Shown in pieces: positions 26,040-33,713 of a DNA stretch of 64,000 nt. Every line of letters starts with the position of its first letter. Position 1 is the first letter of the stretch. Both the position numbers and the translations under genes were made by a program. The DNA lies in the NCBI RefSeq assembly GCF_009862265.1, contig NZ_WWGX01000082.1, positions 90,049 to 154,048 of the forward strand. Reading direction: 5' to 3'. The notes beneath the pieces were generated by a model that was not told the DNA's origin, searched no databases, and saw nothing but the letters and a program-made list of their open reading frames with translations. This stretch comes from Streptomyces sp. SID8352 (GTDB lineage Bacteria > Actinomycetota > Actinomycetes > Streptomycetales > Streptomycetaceae).

Positions 26040-26160
26040 CCCCGGGCGGGTTTCCGGCAGTCACTGCCGGCCACCCCGGGCCCCGGCCACCCTGGGCCCA
26101 CGGCCCCGGCCACCCCAGGCCCCGGCTCCCGGCCACCCCGGATCCGGGGCCCCGGGGAAC
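26040..26160. repeat. Minisatellite between convergent genes
   Basis: Five or six degenerate copies of a CCGGCCACCCCGGGCCC-like unit of roughly 18-22 bp lie between the methyltransferase and parC genes. Non-coding. Confidence 0.65.
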
Positions 26161-26180
26161 TCCCCGTCACGCCGGCCCCG

Positions 26181-28637
26181 TCACGCCGGTCCCGTCACCA
26201 CCGACACCGTCTTCGGCAGGGAGACCCCCGAGCCGTCCCGGCGCGGGTCGACGTCCGGGAGGGGGACCGGCGTTCCGTCGCGCTGGGCGGCCCTGGCCGG
26301 GACGGGGCCCGCCCAGGCCAGCGACAGACAGTCCTCGCCCTTCAGGAACCGCTGACAGCGCACCCCGCCCGTGGCCCGGCCCTTGCGCGGATACTGGTCG
26401 AACGGCGTCAGCTTGGCCGTCGTCTGGACCGAGTCGTCCAGGGTGCCGCGCGAGCCCGCGACCGTGACGACGACCGCGTCGGCGGCCGGATCCACCGCCG
26501 TGAACGAGATGACCCTGACCCCGTCGGCGAGCTTGATGCCCGTCACCCCGCCCGCCGGACGGCCCTGGGGCCGGACCTGCGCGGCCTGGTAGCGCAGCAG
26601 TTGGGCGTCGTCGGTGATGAACACCAGGTCCTCGTCGCCCGTGCGCAGCTCCACCGCGCCGACGATCCGGTCGCCCTCCTTGAGGGTGATGACCTCCAAC
26701 TCCTCCTTGTGGGAGGGGTAGTCCGCCACCACGCGCTTGACGACGCCCTGTTCGGTGCCGAGCGCCAGCCCCGGCGAGGACTCGTCCAGGGTGGTCAGGC
26801 AGACCACCGTCTCGCCCTCCTCCAGGGAGACGAACTCCGACAGCGGCGCGCCTCCCGCGAGGCTCGGCGTCGGCATCGTCTCCGGCAGTTGCGGCAGATC
26901 CACCACGTTCACCCGCAGCAGCCGCCCGGCGGAGGTCACCACGCCCACCTCGCCCCGGGCGGTGGCCGGCACCCCCGAGACGATCAGGTCGTGCTTGACG
27001 CGCTTGGCCCCGGCGCCCGCGGCGAACGGCGCGCCGTCCACGGTGCGGGCCAGCAGGCCCGTGGAGGAGAGCAGCACCCGGCACGGGTCGTCGGCCACCT
27101 GGAGCGGCACCGCGGCCACGGGGGAGCCCGCGGACTCCAGCAGCACCGTGCGCCGGTCGGTGCCGAACTTCTTGGCCACCGCCGCCAGTTCCTGCGAGAC
27201 CAGCTTGCGCAGCTCCGCGTCCGAGTCCAGGATGCGGGTCAGCTCCTCGATCTCGGTGTTCAGCCGGTCCTTCTCCGCGTCCAGCTCGACGCGGTCGTAC
27301 TTGGTCAGCCGGCGCAGCGGGGTGTCCAGGATGTACTGGGTCTGGATCTCGCTCAGCGCGAAGCGCTCCATCAGGCGCTCCTTGGCCTGCGCCGAGTTCT
27401 CGCTGGAGCGGATGAGCCGGATGACCTCGTCGATGTCGATCAGCGCGGTGAGCAGGCCCTCGACCAGGTGCAGCCGGTCGCGGCGCTTGGCGCGCCGGAA
27501 CTCGCTGCGCCGCCGGACGACGGTGAAGCGGTGGTCGAGGTAGACCTCCAGCAGCTCCTTGAGGCCCAGGGTGAGCGGCTGGCCGTCGACCAGGGCCACG
27601 TTGTTGATGCCGAAGGACTCCTCCATCGGCGTCAGCTTGTAGAGCTGCTCCAGGACGGCCTCCGGCACGAAGCCGTTCTTGATCTCGATGACCAGGCGCA
27701 GCCCGTGCTCGCGGTCGGTGAGGTCCTTGACGTCCGCGATGCCCTGGAGCTTCTTGGAGCCGACCAGGTCCTTGATCTTGGAGATGACCTTCTCCGGGCC
27801 GACCGAGAACGGCAGCTCGGTGACGACGATGCCCTTGCGGCGCGCCGTCACCGTCTCCACCGACACCGTCGCCCGGATCTTGAAGGTGCCGCGGCCCGAC
27901 TCGTAGGCGTCGCGGATGCCGGGCAGGCCGACGATCCGGCCGCCGGTGGGCAGGTCGGGGCCCGGCACGTGCTTCATCAGGGCGTCGAGGTCGGCGTTCG
28001 GATACCGGATCAGGTGCCGGGCCGCCGAGATCACCTCGCGCAGGTTGTGCGGCGGCATGTTGGTGGCCATGCCGACGGCGATCCCCGAGGCGCCGTTGAC
28101 CAGCAGGTTCGGGAAGGCGGCGGGCAACGCCACCGGCTCCTGCTCCTGGCCGTCGTAGTTGGGCGCGAAGTCGACGGTGTCCTCGTCGATGGACTCCGTC
28201 ATGAGGCTGGTGGCCTCGGTCATCCGGGCCTCGGTGTAGCGCATGGCCGCGGGCGGGTCGTCGTTGCCCAGCGAGCCGAAGTTGCCGTGGCCGTCGACCA
28301 GGGGGACCCGCATGGAGAACGGCTGCGCCATGCGCACCAGGGCGTCGTAGATCGACGCGTCGCCGTGCGGGTGGAGCTTGCCCATGACCTCGCCGACGAC
28401 CCGGGCGCACTTGACGTAACCGCGCTCGGGGCGCAGCCCCATCTCGTTCATCTGGTAGACGATGCGGCGGTGCACCGGCTTCAGCCCGTCGCGGGCGTCC
28501 GGCAGGGCGCGGGAGTAGATGACCGAATACGCGTACTCAAGGAAGGAGCCCTGCATCTCGTCGACGACGTCGATGTCGAGGATCTTCTCCTCGTACGTGT
28601 CGTCGGGCGGCGGGGTCTTCGTACTACGGCGGGCCAT
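26181..28637 (-). CDS. parC: DNA topoisomerase IV subunit A
   Basis: An 818-residue type IIA topoisomerase cleavage subunit. The catalytic Tyr134 lies in AMRYTEARM, and the helix-turn-helix region has GLKPVHRRIVYQM and LHPHGDASIYDALVRMAQ. Ala94 occupies the position of E. coli GyrA Ser83, as in mycobacterial GyrA. The C-terminal half forms the beta-pinwheel. The ATG at 28637 follows GAGGAG. With ParE it forms topoisomerase IV. The last residues (VSLPKTVSVVTGPA) reach into repetitive intergenic DNA. Confidence 0.94.
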   Translation of the reverse strand: MARRSTKTPPPDDTYEEKILDIDVVDEMQGSFLEYAYSVIYSRALPDARDGLKPVHRRIVYQMNEMGLRPERGYVKCARVVGEVMGKLHPHGDASIYDALVRMAQPFSMRVPLVDGHGNFGSLGNDDPPAAMRYTEARMTEATSLMTESIDEDTVDFAPNYDGQEQEPVALPAAFPNLLVNGASGIAVGMATNMPPHNLREVISAARHLIRYPNADLDALMKHVPGPDLPTGGRIVGLPGIRDAYESGRGTFKIRATVSVETVTARRKGIVVTELPFSVGPEKVISKIKDLVGSKKLQGIADVKDLTDREHGLRLVIEIKNGFVPEAVLEQLYKLTPMEESFGINNVALVDGQPLTLGLKELLEVYLDHRFTVVRRRSEFRRAKRRDRLHLVEGLLTALIDIDEVIRLIRSSENSAQAKERLMERFALSEIQTQYILDTPLRRLTKYDRVELDAEKDRLNTEIEELTRILDSDAELRKLVSQELAAVAKKFGTDRRTVLLESAGSPVAAVPLQVADDPCRVLLSSTGLLARTVDGAPFAAGAGAKRVKHDLIVSGVPATARGEVGVVTSAGRLLRVNVVDLPQLPETMPTPSLAGGAPLSEFVSLEEGETVVCLTTLDESSPGLALGTEQGVVKRVVADYPSHKEELEVITLKEGDRIVGAVELRTGDEDLVFITDDAQLLRYQAAQVRPQGRPAGGVTGIKLADGVRVISFTAVDPAADAVVVTVAGSRGTLDDSVQTTAKLTPFDQYPRKGRATGGVRCQRFLKGEDCLSLAWAGPVPARAAQRDGTPVPLPDVDPRRDGSGVSLPKTVSVVTGPA

Positions 28638-28975
28638 CGCTGCCGGCTCCTCGCTGAAGCGTGAACGGTGATCTGACGCGGTCCATTGTGGACCGAGGCA
28701 CTGACGGCACCCGACAGGACCCGTCCCGGACCGACCGGTCCGGTGCCGCCCCGCAGCGTACGCCCTCGTCGTCCCCGCTCCGGCGACCGCCGGGGGGCGG
28801 GCCGGAGGAGCGGCTCGGGAGCGGCCGGGGCGGGGCACCGCGTGCTCGCTCTCGGCGTACCGCGGCCGGGAACCCCACCAGTGGCCCGCGCGCTTGCATA
28901 CAGTGGCAGGATCAGCGGAATTTCGCAGTTCCGCCCAATGATTCCACCAATGGTTTCGCGATCGAAGGGACGTAC
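28638..28975. other. Divergent promoter region between parC and the M16 peptidase gene
   Basis: About 340 bp without a gene. Sequence near 28665-28705 and 28890-28960 is less GC-rich and probably holds the two promoters. No distinct operator is seen. Confidence 0.4.
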
Positions 28976-30349
28976 ATGCCCATGGGTCACACGGCCACAG
29001 CCCAGGCAGGCACCGGGGGCCTGACCGCGACCGAGCACCGCCTGGCGAACGGCCTGCGCGTGGTGCTCTCGGAGGACCACCTGACCCCGGTCGCCGCGGT
29101 GTGCCTCTGGTACGACGTCGGTTCCCGCCACGAGGTCAAGGGGCGTACCGGTCTGGCTCACCTCTTCGAGCACCTGATGTTCCAGGGCTCCGCCCAGGTG
29201 AAGGGCAACGGCCACTTCGAGCTGGTGCAGGGGGCCGGCGGTTCGCTCAACGGCACCACCAGCTTCGAGCGCACCAACTACTTCGAGACGATGCCCGCCC
29301 ACCAGCTGGAGCTGGCGCTCTGGCTGGAGGCCGACCGGATGGGCTCCCTGCTCGCCGCCCTGGACGACGAGTCGATGGAGAACCAGCGGGACGTCGTCAA
29401 GAACGAGCGCCGCCAGCGCTACGACAACGTCCCCTACGGGACCGCCTTCGAGAAGCTGACCGCGCTGGCCTATCCGGAGGGCCACCCTTACCACCACACG
29501 CCGATCGGCTCCATGGCCGACCTGGACGCCGCCACGCTGGAGGACGCGCGCGCGTTCTTCCGCACCTACTACGCGCCGAACAACGCGGTGCTCTCCGTCG
29601 TCGGCGACATCGACCCCGCCGAGACCCTGGCCTGGATCGAGAAGTACTTCGGCTCCATCCCCACCCACGACGGCAAGGCCGCCCCCCGGGACGGGGCCCT
29701 GCCCGACACCATGGGCGGGCAGCTCCGCGAGGTCGTGGAGGAGGAGGTGCCCGCGCGCGCCCTGATGGCGGCCTACCGCCTGCCGGAGGACGGCACCCGC
29801 GCCTGCGACGCGGCCGACCTGGCGCTGACCGTGCTGGGCGGCGGCGAGTCCTCCCGCCTCTACAACCGGCTGGTGCGCCGCGACCGCACCGCCGTCGCCG
29901 CCGGCTTCGGCCTGCTGCGGCTGGCGGGGGCGCCGTCCCTGGGCTGGCTGGACGTGAAGGCCTCCGGCGACGTGGAGGTGCCGGTCATCGAGGCCGCCAT
30001 CGACGAGGAGCTGGCCCGCCTCGCCGACGAGGGCCCCACCGCCGAGGAGATGGAGCGCGCCCAGGCGCAGCTCGAACGCGAGTGGCTGGACCGGCTCGGC
30101 ACGGTCGCCGGCCGCGCCGACGAACTGTGCCGGTACGCGGTCCTCTTCGGTGACCCGCAGCTCGCGCTCACCGCCGTGGGGCGGGTGCTGGAGGTGACCG
30201 CCGAGGAGGTCCAGGAGGTCGCCAAGGCCCGGCTGCGGCCCGACAACCGCGCCGTGCTGGTCTACGAGCCCACGGTCCCCGGGACCGACGGCGCGGAGTC
30301 CCCGGCGGCCGACGGCGCCACCGACGAGAACGAGGAGGCGGGCAAGTGA
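28976..30349 (+). CDS. M16 family zinc metallopeptidase (active subunit)
   Basis: A 457-residue protein. The inverted zinc motif is His62-LFE-His66 (HLFEH), with the distal Glu144 in VVKNERRQRYD. The fold has two M16 halves, and the second half includes GGGESSRLYNRLVR. No signal peptide, so it is probably cytoplasmic. The ATG at 28976 follows GAAGGGA. It overlaps the next gene, a second M16 protein without the zinc motif, so the two probably form an active/inactive heterodimer like mitochondrial processing peptidase. Its substrate is unknown. Confidence 0.92.
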   Translation: MPMGHTATAQAGTGGLTATEHRLANGLRVVLSEDHLTPVAAVCLWYDVGSRHEVKGRTGLAHLFEHLMFQGSAQVKGNGHFELVQGAGGSLNGTTSFERTNYFETMPAHQLELALWLEADRMGSLLAALDDESMENQRDVVKNERRQRYDNVPYGTAFEKLTALAYPEGHPYHHTPIGSMADLDAATLEDARAFFRTYYAPNNAVLSVVGDIDPAETLAWIEKYFGSIPTHDGKAAPRDGALPDTMGGQLREVVEEEVPARALMAAYRLPEDGTRACDAADLALTVLGGGESSRLYNRLVRRDRTAVAAGFGLLRLAGAPSLGWLDVKASGDVEVPVIEAAIDEELARLADEGPTAEEMERAQAQLEREWLDRLGTVAGRADELCRYAVLFGDPQLALTAVGRVLEVTAEEVQEVAKARLRPDNRAVLVYEPTVPGTDGAESPAADGATDENEEAGK

Positions 30350-31734
30350 CCCGGCAGGCCACCATGGAGTTCCACCCCCGGCCGCAGGGCGGCGCCCCCC
30401 GTCCGTGGGCGTTCCCCGCCCCCGAGCGGGGCGGCCTGGGCAACGGGCTGACGGTGCTGCGCTGTCACCGCCCCGGCCAGCAGGTCGTCGCCGTCGAGGT
30501 GCTGCTGGACGCGCCGCTGGACGCCGAGCCCGCCGGTCTGGACGGTGTCGCCACGATCATGGCGCGGGCCTTCTCCGAGGGCACCGACAAGCACTCCGCG
30601 GAGGAGTTCGCCGCCGAGCTGGAGCGCTGCGGCGCCACCCTCGACGCGCACGCCGACCACCCGGGCGTGCGGCTGAGCCTGGAGGTGCCCGCCTCCCGGC
30701 TGGCCAAGGCCCTCGGGCTGGTCGCGGACGCGCTGCGGGCGCCCGCCTTCGCGGAAAGCGAGGTCGAGCGCCTCGTCCGCAACCGGCTGGACGAGATCCC
30801 GCACGAGCTGGCCAACCCGACCCGGCGCGCCGCCAAGGAGCTGTCCAAGGAGCTGTTCCCGGCCGACGCGCGGATGTCGCGCCCGCGCCAGGGCACCGAG
30901 GAGACGGTCGCCGCCATCGACTCGGCGGCCGTCCGCGCCTTCTACGAGAGGCACGTGCGCCCGGCCACCGCCACCGCCGTGGTCGTCGGCGACCTGACCG
31001 GTCTCGACCTCGACACGCTGCTCGCCGACACCCTCGGCGCCTGGACCGGCTCCGCCGCCGCGCCGCGCCCGGTGCCGCCGGTGACCGCCGACGACCGGGG
31101 CCGCGTCGTCATCGTGCACCGTCAGGGCGCCGTCCAGACGCAGCTCCTGATCGGCCGTGTCGGCGCCGACCGGCACGACCGGGTGTGGCCCGCCCAGGTG
31201 CTCGGCACCTACTGCCTGGGCGGCACCCTCACCTCCCGGCTGGACCGGGTGCTGCGCGAGGAGAAGGGCTACACCTACGGCGTCCGCGCCTTCTCCCAGG
31301 TGCTGCGCTCCGCCCCCGACGGCAGCGGCGCCGCCATGCTGGCCATCAGTGGTTCTGTGGACACCCCCAACACCGGCCCCGCCCTGGCGGATCTGTGGAC
31401 GGTGCTGCGGACCCTGGCCGAGGGCGGTCTGACCGACGCCGAGCGCGATGTGGCCGTGCAGAACCTGGTGGGTGTGGCCCCGCTCAAGTACGAGACGGCG
31501 GCGGCCGTCGCGAGCACCCTGGCCGACCAGGTCGAGCAGCATCTGCCCGACGACTACCAGGCCGCCCTGTACCGCCAACTCGCCGCCACCGGCACGGTGG
31601 AGGCCACGGCGGCGGTCGTGAACGCCTTCCCGGTGGACCGCATGGTGACGGTCCTCGTCGGGGACGCGTCCGTGATCAGGGAGCCGGTCGAGGCCCTCGG
31701 CATCGGCGAGGTCACCGTCGTGGCGGCCGAGTAG
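30346..31734 (+). CDS. M16 family peptidase-like protein (inactive partner)
   Basis: A 462-residue M16-fold protein that lacks HxxEH; the equivalent region reads GVATIMARAFSEGT. The C-terminal half carries the RLDRVLREEKGYTYGVRA segment with the Arg/Tyr pair used to hold substrate. Its GTG start overlaps the previous stop (GTGA), indicating coupled translation and stoichiometric assembly. It is followed by a 13-bp terminator. Confidence 0.9.
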   Translation: MTRQATMEFHPRPQGGAPRPWAFPAPERGGLGNGLTVLRCHRPGQQVVAVEVLLDAPLDAEPAGLDGVATIMARAFSEGTDKHSAEEFAAELERCGATLDAHADHPGVRLSLEVPASRLAKALGLVADALRAPAFAESEVERLVRNRLDEIPHELANPTRRAAKELSKELFPADARMSRPRQGTEETVAAIDSAAVRAFYERHVRPATATAVVVGDLTGLDLDTLLADTLGAWTGSAAAPRPVPPVTADDRGRVVIVHRQGAVQTQLLIGRVGADRHDRVWPAQVLGTYCLGGTLTSRLDRVLREEKGYTYGVRAFSQVLRSAPDGSGAAMLAISGSVDTPNTGPALADLWTVLRTLAEGGLTDAERDVAVQNLVGVAPLKYETAAAVASTLADQVEQHLPDDYQAALYRQLAATGTVEATAAVVNAFPVDRMVTVLVGDASVIREPVEALGIGEVTVVAAE

Positions 31735-31750
31735 CACCCGCCCGGCGCGC

Positions 31751-31786
31751 GACGGCCCCGGTGGCGGAGGCGTCACCGGGGCCGTC
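31751..31786 (+). terminator. Terminator after the M16 pair
   Basis: A perfect 13-bp stem (31751-31763 with 31774-31786) and a 10-nt loop, 17 bp after the stop codon. Confidence 0.88.
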
Positions 31787-31935
31787 CTATGCCCGAATTG
31801 AGGGAATGACCACCCGTCTGCACTGTGGGATACGGCACAAAAACCGGGTTGTGTTTGAGGAGTGAAGGCGCCCCCGCTTAGCGTCGTCCCGGCTGTACGT
31901 CACGCAGTGCGCCGCATCCGCGGCACCGGACAGTC

Positions 31936-32106
31936 ATCGCCGAGTCCCCCTACGGCGCGAGCCGGGGGAGCCGGGGACCCGTCTTCCGGCCGCCGCCCGC
32001 GGCCGGAGGGGCACACGTCCCAGGGGTGAATCGGATGCCCGCGCCCAGCGGGGGAGTCCGTAGGAGACCTTCCTGCTCCGAACCCGTCAGCTAACCCGGT
32101 AGGCGA
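31936..32106 (+). ncRNA. c-di-AMP riboswitch (ydaO-yuaA leader)
   Basis: The leader contains the conserved blocks of the ydaO/yuaA class: CGCCGAGTCC at the 5' side, GGGGTGAATC in the middle, and TAGGAGACCTT followed by CTCCGAACCCGTCAGCTAAC and CCGGTAGGCG at the 3' side. These riboswitches sense c-di-AMP and commonly precede cell-wall hydrolase genes in actinobacteria. Here the M23 peptidase gene starts about 28 bases downstream. The limits are approximate. High c-di-AMP would be expected to turn expression off. Confidence 0.88.
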
Positions 32107-32133
32107 GAGGGAAGGAAAGGAAACCGTCGCCAC

Positions 32134-32913
32134 ATGGCGTTCACGCACGCCTCCGGGAAGCACCGCCGTCCCGGCCGGATGCAGCGCACCACCGCCCGTG
32201 CCGCGAGCGTCGCGGCCCTCACCGCCACCGCGGGCGGGGTCGCCGGAGCCCTCGCCGGACCGGCCGCCGCGGCCGAGACCGAGGCCGAGCAGAGCGGACT
32301 GACGCCGGTCGTCACCATCGGCGGTTCCATAGCCGACGAGATCGACGCGCAGGCCGACGCCCAGCGCGGCGCCGCCGACGACGCCGCCGCCCGGGTCGCC
32401 GCACAGGAGATCGCCCGCGAGCGCGCCGCCGCCGCGGCCGAGGCCGCCAAGGACGCCCGCGAGGCCAAGGAGCGCGCCGCCCGCGAGGCCGAGCGCCAGC
32501 GCCTGAACACCTTCGTCTCGCCGGTCGCCGGTTCCTACGTCTCCACCGCCTACGGCTCGACCAGCTCCCTCTGGTCCTCCGGCACCCACACCGGCATCGA
32601 CTTCCACGCCGGGAACGGCGCCTCCGTCCGCTCGGTCGGCGTCGGCACCGTCGTCCAGGCCGGATGGGGCGGGGCCTACGGCAACCAGGTCGTGATCCGG
32701 ATGCACGACGGCACCTACACGCAGTACGGGCACCTGCTGTCCATCGGCGTCTCGGTCGGCCAGTCCGTCGAGGCCGGCCAGCAGATCGGCCTGGCCGGCG
32801 ACACCGGCAACGTGACCGGCCCGCACCTGCACTTCGAGGCCCGCACCGGCACCGACTACGGCTCGGACATCAACCCCCTGGTCTACCTTCGCTCCCACGG
32901 TGTGAACCTCTGA
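32134..32913 (+). CDS. Secreted M23 peptidoglycan endopeptidase
   Basis: A 259-residue protein. There is a signal-peptide-like N-terminus up to about residue 47 (GALAGPAAAAE), an Ala/Glu/Arg coiled coil at about 65-123, and an M23 (LytM) domain with His152 and Asp156 in HTGIDFHAG and His231/His233 in HLHF, the zinc and catalytic residues. The enzyme should cut peptidoglycan cross-bridges in wall growth or germination. The ATG at 32134 lies 13 bp after AAGGAAAGG. The preceding c-di-AMP riboswitch links it to osmotic and wall homeostasis. Confidence 0.92.
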   Translation: MAFTHASGKHRRPGRMQRTTARAASVAALTATAGGVAGALAGPAAAAETEAEQSGLTPVVTIGGSIADEIDAQADAQRGAADDAAARVAAQEIARERAAAAAEAAKDAREAKERAAREAERQRLNTFVSPVAGSYVSTAYGSTSSLWSSGTHTGIDFHAGNGASVRSVGVGTVVQAGWGGAYGNQVVIRMHDGTYTQYGHLLSIGVSVGQSVEAGQQIGLAGDTGNVTGPHLHFEARTGTDYGSDINPLVYLRSHGVNL

Positions 32914-32990
32914 CCCCTGCGGCCGACGCCTCCGGCCCGGACGCGGCACCCCCCCCGGTGCCCGTCCCGGCCACCTGAGGAGCGCCGCGC

Positions 32991-33019
32991 GGAACCCCGG
33001 CCCGAGCGGCCGGGGTTCC
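32991..33019 (+). terminator. Terminator after the M23 gene
   Basis: A perfect 12-bp stem (32991-33002 with 33008-33019) and a 5-nt loop. Confidence 0.82.
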
Positions 33020-33084
33020 GGCGTTCCCGGACCCGGCGCCGCACGGAAGCCCGCCGCGTGGTGCCGGCACGGGAGCCCGCCGCG

Positions 33085-33205
33085 CGCCGCGTCCCGCACC
33101 GCCCGTGTCCCGCACCCACCCCCGGCCCCGCACCGTCCGGCCGCCGCACACCGGGCCGCACACCGGGCCGCACACCGGGCCGGGCACCGGGCCGGGCACC
33201 GGGAC
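33085..33205. repeat. Short tandem repeat between the M23 and HPr genes
   Basis: A run of 12-bp CCGCACACCGGG units (about three exact) followed by CCGGGCACCGGG variants at about 33147-33205, with related CCGCACC units before it. Non-coding space between convergent genes. Confidence 0.7.
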
Positions 33206-33233
33206 ACCGCGTCCGGACCGGTCCCGGACGCAC

Positions 33234-33267
33234 GAAGGGCCCGCCCGGACACCCGGGCGGGCCCTTC
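33234..33267. terminator. Terminator for HPr (and read-through from M23)
   Basis: A perfect 15-bp stem (33234-33248 with 33253-33267) and a 4-nt loop, 37 bp beyond the HPr stop on the minus strand. Confidence 0.85.
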
Positions 33268-33303
33268 GCCGTTCCGGCCGCGGCGGACCGGAGCGGGGCG
33301 GTC

Positions 33304-33585
33304 TCAGACCGTCTCGGGAAGCTCCTCAAGGCCTTCGGCGACCAGCTTCGCCAGGCGGTCCAGCGCGGCGTCCGCGCCCTCGGCGTCGGAGGCCAGGACG
33401 ACCTCCTCGCCGCCCTGGGCGCCCAGGCCCAGCACCGCCAGCATGGAGGCCGCGTTGACGGGCGGGCCGTCGGCCTTGGCGATCGTGACCGGGACGCCGG
33501 TGGCCGTGGTGGCCCGGACGAAGATGGAGGCGGGGCGGGCGTGGAGGCCCTCGGCCCAGCCGACGTTGACGCGGCGCTCAGCCAT
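33304..33585 (-). CDS. ptsH: HPr phosphocarrier protein
   Basis: A 93-residue protein. His15 in GLHARPAS is the site phosphorylated by enzyme I. Ser47 in NAASMLAV lies near the regulatory serine region of HPr. HPr passes phosphate to enzyme II components in sugar uptake. The ATG at 33585 follows GAAGGG. The gene stands alone, as in other Streptomyces, where ptsH is separate from ptsI. Confidence 0.93.
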   Translation of the reverse strand: MAERRVNVGWAEGLHARPASIFVRATTATGVPVTIAKADGPPVNAASMLAVLGLGAQGGEEVVLASDAEGADAALDRLAKLVAEGLEELPETV

Positions 33586-33713
33586 GTTGCTGCCCTTCGG
33601 GTGTGCAGGGTTGTCTAGACCAGTCTCACATACGGTCGAGGGTGCCCGGACGGAACCGCTTCCGGACAGGCTGCCCCGCGCCGCCGCAAGGCGCGAGCCG
33701 TACTCTGGGGCCC

